64,000 nucleotides of DNA from Streptomyces sp. NRRL B-1140 (lineage in GTDB: Bacteria > Actinomycetota > Actinomycetes > Streptomycetales > Streptomycetaceae), in the NCBI RefSeq assembly GCF_001280065.1, contig NZ_LGEA01000069.1, forward strand, positions 115,632 to 179,631. The letters are read 5' to 3'. The translations under genes were made by a program, and so were the position numbers. The notes beneath the pieces were generated by a model. That model worked only from the letters and a program-made list of their open reading frames with translations. It had not been told where the DNA came from and did not search any database. Below, in pieces: positions 59,585 to 64,000 of this stretch (position 1 is the stretch's first letter; each line of letters starts with the position of its first letter).

Positions 59585-59619
59585 TCTGGGCAACTGAATT
59601 GTTCGCAGGGAACAAAAAC

Positions 59620-60759
59620 GTGAGCCATGCAACCCAGAGGGCCAGCGAACTGGCCCTGGATGAGACGACGGTCACCGCACTCAGGGCCGCGCTGAAGACC
59701 ACCGCCGACGAGGTCGTCCAGGCGATCATCGACGAGGTCCCTCCCTACGCCAACGCCCTCTCGGGCCACATGGGCGGCACCATTCGCCGAGCCGTCCGCA
59801 CCGCCCTGGGTCACTACCTGGACCTCGCGAGCGGGAACGCCACAGGCGGCGACGCCGGTGACGCGGCCTATGAGCTGGGCCGAGGCGAGGTGCGCGACGG
59901 CCGTTCGATGGACGCCCTGCTCAGCGCCTATCGCGTCGGCGCCCGCGTGGCCTGGCGATGCCTGGCAGCCGGTGCCGTACCCGCAGGTCTGCCCGCCGCC
60001 GAGGTGGCCAAGTTCGCCGAACTGACCTTCGCCTACATCGACGAGCTCTCCGCCGCGAGCGCCGCGGGGCACGCCGACGAACTGGCCGCCCAGGGCAGGG
60101 CTCACGAGCGCCACCTGGAACACCTGGCCCGCGACCTCCTGGCCGGTGCGAGCCCGGACGTGCTGCTGGCCTCTGCGCAACGGGCCGGGTGGCAGCCTCC
60201 GGTTTCGCTGACCGCGGTCCTGCTGCCCGCCGCCCAGGCCCGGCCCGCCTACCGCACGCTCGACCCGAGCACCCTCGTCCTCGACGATCTGCCGGACGCC
60301 ACCGGTGTGCTGCTCGTCCCCGACGCCGACCGATCACATCTCTTGCGGCAGCTGACCGACCGCACCGCCGTGGTCGGCCCGGCCCGGCCCTGGACCCGGG
60401 CGTCCGCCTCACACGCACGAGCCGTACGCGCCCGCTCCCTCTCCACCGATATCCGCGACACCGAGGACCACCTGCCCGAGCTGGTGCTGAGCGCCGACGC
60501 TGACGCGCTCGCGGACCTGCGCGCCCGGGCCCTCGCACCGTTGCGGACCTTGCCCGACGAGACCGCGCGACGGTTGGAGGAGACGTTGCGGGCGTGGCTG
60601 CTGCACCAAGGGAGGCGGGAGGAGGTGGCGGCGGCGTTGTTCGTCCATCCCCAGACGGTCCGGTACCGGATGACACAGCTGCGGGAGCTCTTTCCGGATC
60701 TCGCATCGCCGCACCGGGTCCTCGAACTCACGCTGGCGGTCGCCCTTCGGGGCGGCTGA
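59620..60759 (+). CDS. PucR/CdaR-type helix-turn-helix transcriptional regulator
   Basis: A 379-residue regulator. The N-terminal helical region (about 15-165: SALVLDETTVTAL-like start, AYELGRGEVRDGRSMDALLSAYRVGARVAW) is a RsbRD-like sensory fold common to actinobacterial members; a middle GGDEF-derived region follows, and the C-terminal PucR helix-turn-helix is LLHQGRREEVAAALFVHPQT then VRYRMTQLRELF (about 330-365). GTG start at 59620 has CAGGGAA upstream; TTG 59599 is an alternative. Divergent from the desaturase operon, which it likely controls, perhaps in response to fatty acids. Confidence 0.88.
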   Translation: MSHATQRASELALDETTVTALRAALKTTADEVVQAIIDEVPPYANALSGHMGGTIRRAVRTALGHYLDLASGNATGGDAGDAAYELGRGEVRDGRSMDALLSAYRVGARVAWRCLAAGAVPAGLPAAEVAKFAELTFAYIDELSAASAAGHADELAAQGRAHERHLEHLARDLLAGASPDVLLASAQRAGWQPPVSLTAVLLPAAQARPAYRTLDPSTLVLDDLPDATGVLLVPDADRSHLLRQLTDRTAVVGPARPWTRASASHARAVRARSLSTDIRDTEDHLPELVLSADADALADLRARALAPLRTLPDETARRLEETLRAWLLHQGRREEVAAALFVHPQTVRYRMTQLRELFPDLASPHRVLELTLAVALRGG

Positions 60760-60847
60760 CACGTCCTTCGACCGCACCCGGGGAAGAAGAGCACGAGAGC
60801 TTGCGGCTGCACAGCGGGAGCGACGGTGAGCGCGACACTCTCCTCCC

Positions 60848-61645
60848 TCACCACAGTCGGGTGCCCGGGGCGCCCTTGAACGGTCCCCGCACCTCCGCGG
60901 TGATCCAGCCACCGTAGAAGTCGCCCTCCTGCGCTGTCGCCTCCTCTCCGTCCACCGTGCAGCGGTCCATGCGGCTCGGGTAGAAGGCGAAGAAGGCGGC
61001 GAGGGGTGCGTAGCCGGCCTCGGGCCGGGGATAGCTCCAAGCGGCACGAGCGCGTACGTCGTCTCCCACGATGACGTCCCAGTACCGGGCAGAGCCCTTC
61101 CATTCGCACCAGGTCCGGCTTGCTGCCGCCGGGAACAGGAGCTCCGTACGGACATCCCGCGGAGGGATGTAGAAGACGGGGGGATGACTGGTCTCCAGGA
61201 CCCGGACGGCCCTGCGGGTCTCGGCCACCGTCCGGCCGGCGCACTCCACCCGCACGTCACGGTCGTCCTCCCGCATGACGGGCGGCCGAGGATAGTCCCA
61301 GACCGACTCCGGCGTCCGCGGGGCGAAACGCGGCACGGGCGCTTTCAGCGGGTCCAGGTACACCTCGTCCTCGTAGCACCAGGCCCACTCCCGGTCGCGT
61401 GCCAGGGTGCGGGCCACCGGATGTGCGCTGGAGTCGAAGTGGACCGTGGCGTGAGCGCCGGGAGAGCTGTCGTTGCAGCCCACGTGGCCGCAGGTCAGGC
61501 ACAGCAACAGGTCGGCCGGTGTGCGTCCGCGCGCCGCGCAGGACGCGCACGTCTCGCTCAGCGGGGGCGGGTCCGCCGTCCAGGTGTGGGAGCAGGGTTT
61601 CCCCGAGGGCCGTCCGCCATCAGGCCGGGGCACCCATCTCGTCAT
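60848..61645 (-). CDS. UBP-type zinc finger fused to a DUF427 domain
   Basis: A 265-residue two-domain protein. Residues 15-80 have the zf-UBP ligand set: C18, H20, C33, C36, C49, C52, H54 and C57 ([14 protein letters not shown]), then [13 protein letters not shown]. In eukaryotes this finger binds free ubiquitin C-termini; in actinobacteria its partner is unknown. Residues 115-262 form DUF427, a beta-rich fold ([48 protein letters not shown]). ATG 61645 with GGAGGGAG upstream at a long spacing. Single gene between the regulator and the aldo/keto reductase. Confidence 0.85.
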   Translation of the reverse strand: MTRWVPRPDGGRPSGKPCSHTWTADPPPLSETCASCAARGRTPADLLLCLTCGHVGCNDSSPGAHATVHFDSSAHPVARTLARDREWAWCYEDEVYLDPLKAPVPRFAPRTPESVWDYPRPPVMREDDRDVRVECAGRTVAETRRAVRVLETSHPPVFYIPPRDVRTELLFPAAASRTWCEWKGSARYWDVIVGDDVRARAAWSYPRPEAGYAPLAAFFAFYPSRMDRCTVDGEEATAQEGDFYGGWITAEVRGPFKGAPGTRLW

Positions 61646-61928
61646 CGGTGATCACGCTCCCTCCGATGCGGTCCTTGCTCTTCCCTCTGCTTCGCCCCGA
61701 GACCGCACAGGAGATGCACTTCACCGACCCCCCCTCCCGGCGTTCCTCACATCCGACTTGCCCTGGAGTGCGCTCGAAGTCATAGCGTCGAGGACGCAAG
61801 GGTGCACGAAGCCGTCTCGGCGCCCGCTCCCCCTGGGATGCCGAGTGGTGGCGTCCATGCCTGGAGGGACGGGAGGCCTCGTGCCGCCCGAAGGACGATC
61901 AAGCGTGCAGGGAAGGCTGGAACACGAC

Positions 61929-62918
<990 letters not shown>

Positions 62919-62948
62919 GGACCAGGACGGCGGCGAGGTGGTGTCCCT

Positions 62949-62988
62949 GTCGGAGGCCGATCCGGCGGCCGCCGGATCGGCCTCCGAC
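62949..62988. terminator. Perfect 40-base palindromic terminator
   Basis: The 40 bases are fully self-complementary about the centre at 62968/62969, 31 bases past the aldo/keto reductase stop. The remainder of 62919-63251 (333 bases without a gene) contains GTTCACC at 63050-63056, half of a PHO-box-like repeat, and TAGCAT near 63164-63169 as a possible -10. Confidence 0.85.
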
Positions 62989-63251
62989 GAACACCTGCAC
63001 GTGATCCCTCCGTGAGCCGCGGGCCGGTCGACGCCTTCTCATGCCGCGCGTTCACCGGCACGGCGTCTTCCTGTCGACCGCCGCACCGCGCACCGGGCCG
63101 CCGGTGTACCGCCTGTGGTGTGAACCCTCCGCACGTCGCGCCCGTTCAGGGCATTTTGTCTGCTTAGCATGCGAGCTCCGCGCTCCGCACGCCGACGATG
63201 TCCCCATGCATCCGCACGGGAGCGCAACCGCCCCGTACGAGAGGACACCAG

Positions 63252-63998
63252 ATGGCGCTGACGGGCCGTCGAAGAGCAGCGTCCGAGCATGCCTTCTCCC
63301 CGCACGACGACGTACTGCGCACCGCCGCGCCGTACGTCGCCCGCCGCCGGTTCCTGACGGTCACCGCCGCGGCGGCGATGCTCGCCTTCACCACCAACCG
63401 GCCGGCCCGCGGCGCCACCGCCGCTCCCGAACTCGACGCGGCCCGGGTGTCCGACGACCCGTTCACCCTGGGTGTGGCCTCCGGCGACCCCCTGCCCGAC
63501 TCGGTACTGATCTGGACCCGGCTGGCCCCCGAACCGTTCGCCGAGGACGGCGGACTGGGCCGGCAGCGGATCGTGGTCGACTGGGAGGTGGCCTTGGACG
63601 AGTGGTTCGCGATCGCCGTACAGCAGGGCACCGCCACGGCCCATCCCGAGTACGCCCACAGCGTGCACATCGACGTCAAGGGCCTGATGCCGGACAGCCA
63701 CTACTACTACCGGTTCCGGGTGGGAAGCTGGATCAGCCCCGTCGGCCGGACCCGTACGGCCCCGGCCCCGGGCACGGACACCGGGACCATGCGGCTGGCC
63801 GCCGTGGCCTGCCAGGCCTACCAGGACGGCTATTTCACGGCCTTCCGGCATCTGGCGCAGGAGGACGTCGACGTGGTGTTCCACCTCGGCGACTACCTGT
63901 ACGAGTACCCGGTGGACTCCACCGGCGGGGCCCGCCGCTCAACCCAACCCCCAAATCCCCTCGAGTTCCAACCCGCGGCAGACACCCCGGCGGACTAA
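63252..63998 (+). CDS. phoD: PhoD-type alkaline phosphatase, truncated
   Basis: A 248-residue frame; normal PhoD has over 500. The Tat signal is clear (VARRRFLTVTAAAAML), then the N-terminal PhoD domain FTLGVASGDPLPDSVLIWTR and SHYYYRFRVG, and the start of the metallophosphatase domain: AAVACQAYQDGYFTAFRHLA and VVFHLGDYLYEY with metal-binding D. After STGGARR (about base 63938) the sequence no longer resembles PhoD and ends at TAA 63998; most metal ligands are missing. Base composition also changes. This may be a real truncation or a sequence-end artefact. ATG 63252 with GAGAGGA upstream. Confidence 0.75.
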   Translation: MALTGRRRAASEHAFSPHDDVLRTAAPYVARRRFLTVTAAAAMLAFTTNRPARGATAAPELDAARVSDDPFTLGVASGDPLPDSVLIWTRLAPEPFAEDGGLGRQRIVVDWEVALDEWFAIAVQQGTATAHPEYAHSVHIDVKGLMPDSHYYYRFRVGSWISPVGRTRTAPAPGTDTGTMRLAAVACQAYQDGYFTAFRHLAQEDVDVVFHLGDYLYEYPVDSTGGARRSTQPPNPLEFQPAADTPAD

Positions 63999-64000
63999 CG

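Noticed and set aside
63050..63066. PHO box before phoD
   Set aside because: Only one GTTCACC is present; the second 11-bp repeat required for PhoP binding is not convincing.

Overview
The window is about 64 kb of very GC-rich DNA with strong third-position GC bias, GTG and TTG starts, AGGAGG-type ribosome sites and long perfect stem-loops between genes. Gene content (SpoIIE-type phosphatases, ANTAR protein, F420-type LLM oxidoreductase, snapalysin, GH46 chitosanase, PucR/desaturase pair, an additional fused SecDF) points to a Streptomyces chromosome, probably an accessory or stress-response part of it. I see no tRNA, rRNA, CRISPR array, insertion sequence or prophage. Function calls rest on recognised motifs and family resemblance; no database search was run.

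Layout. 0-6 kb: a three-gene minus-strand operon (FAD/Fe-S oxidase, PoxB-like TPP enzyme, enolase-superfamily enzyme) diverging from a MarR regulator across two TTGCA-N3-TGCAA palindromes; it looks like an undescribed organic-acid catabolic unit, but its oxidase has lost about 230 internal residues. 6-11 kb: ComB-like phosphatase, a membrane protein, snapalysin, a LysE exporter and a leucine-rich-repeat-variant protein. 11-18 kb: a frameshifted Rv1733c-type membrane protein, a small MreB-like protein, two TraR/DksA zinc proteins, a divergent NarL-type two-component system, a small membrane protein and SecDF. 18-27 kb: glycosyltransferase, secreted serine protease, SRPBCC protein, zinc ribbon, phosphoglucomutase, an Ala/Lys-rich protein, a 48-residue protein, a lipoprotein, an ABM monooxygenase and a diacylglycerol-kinase-family protein. 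27-31 kb: SRPBCC and LLM oxidoreductase (overlapping), a secreted protein and a FemAB/GNAT-fold protein.

31-38 kb is a signalling block: two paralogous PAS-GAF-PP2C phosphatases point at each other with a GAF-ANTAR protein between them, followed by a frameshifted ankyrin gene. 38-46 kb carries polysaccharide and transport genes: chitosanase under a perfect 21-bp operator, EamA and MMPL transporters, a TauE/SafE permease and a large DUF1996 surface protein ending in a LADTG sorting signal; next to it lie a CebR-like box and a gene remnant. 46-57 kb holds envelope and stress functions: GNAT protein, BrkB-like membrane protein, flavodoxin-fold protein, DUF3618/holin-like pair, a second SRPBCC paralogue, a 1443-residue P-type ATPase operon and a nucleotidyltransferase-BON-phosphoesterase operon behind a SigB-like promoter.

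57-64 kb: a fatty-acid desaturase and its ferredoxin reductase diverge from a PucR-type regulator over two direct repeats 21 bp apart; then a UBP-zinc-finger/DUF427 fusion, an aldo/keto reductase, and a PhoD-type phosphatase whose reading frame stops resembling its family about 60 bases before the window end. Four genes are visibly damaged (FAD oxidase, Rv1733c-type, ankyrin, PhoD) and one remnant is present.
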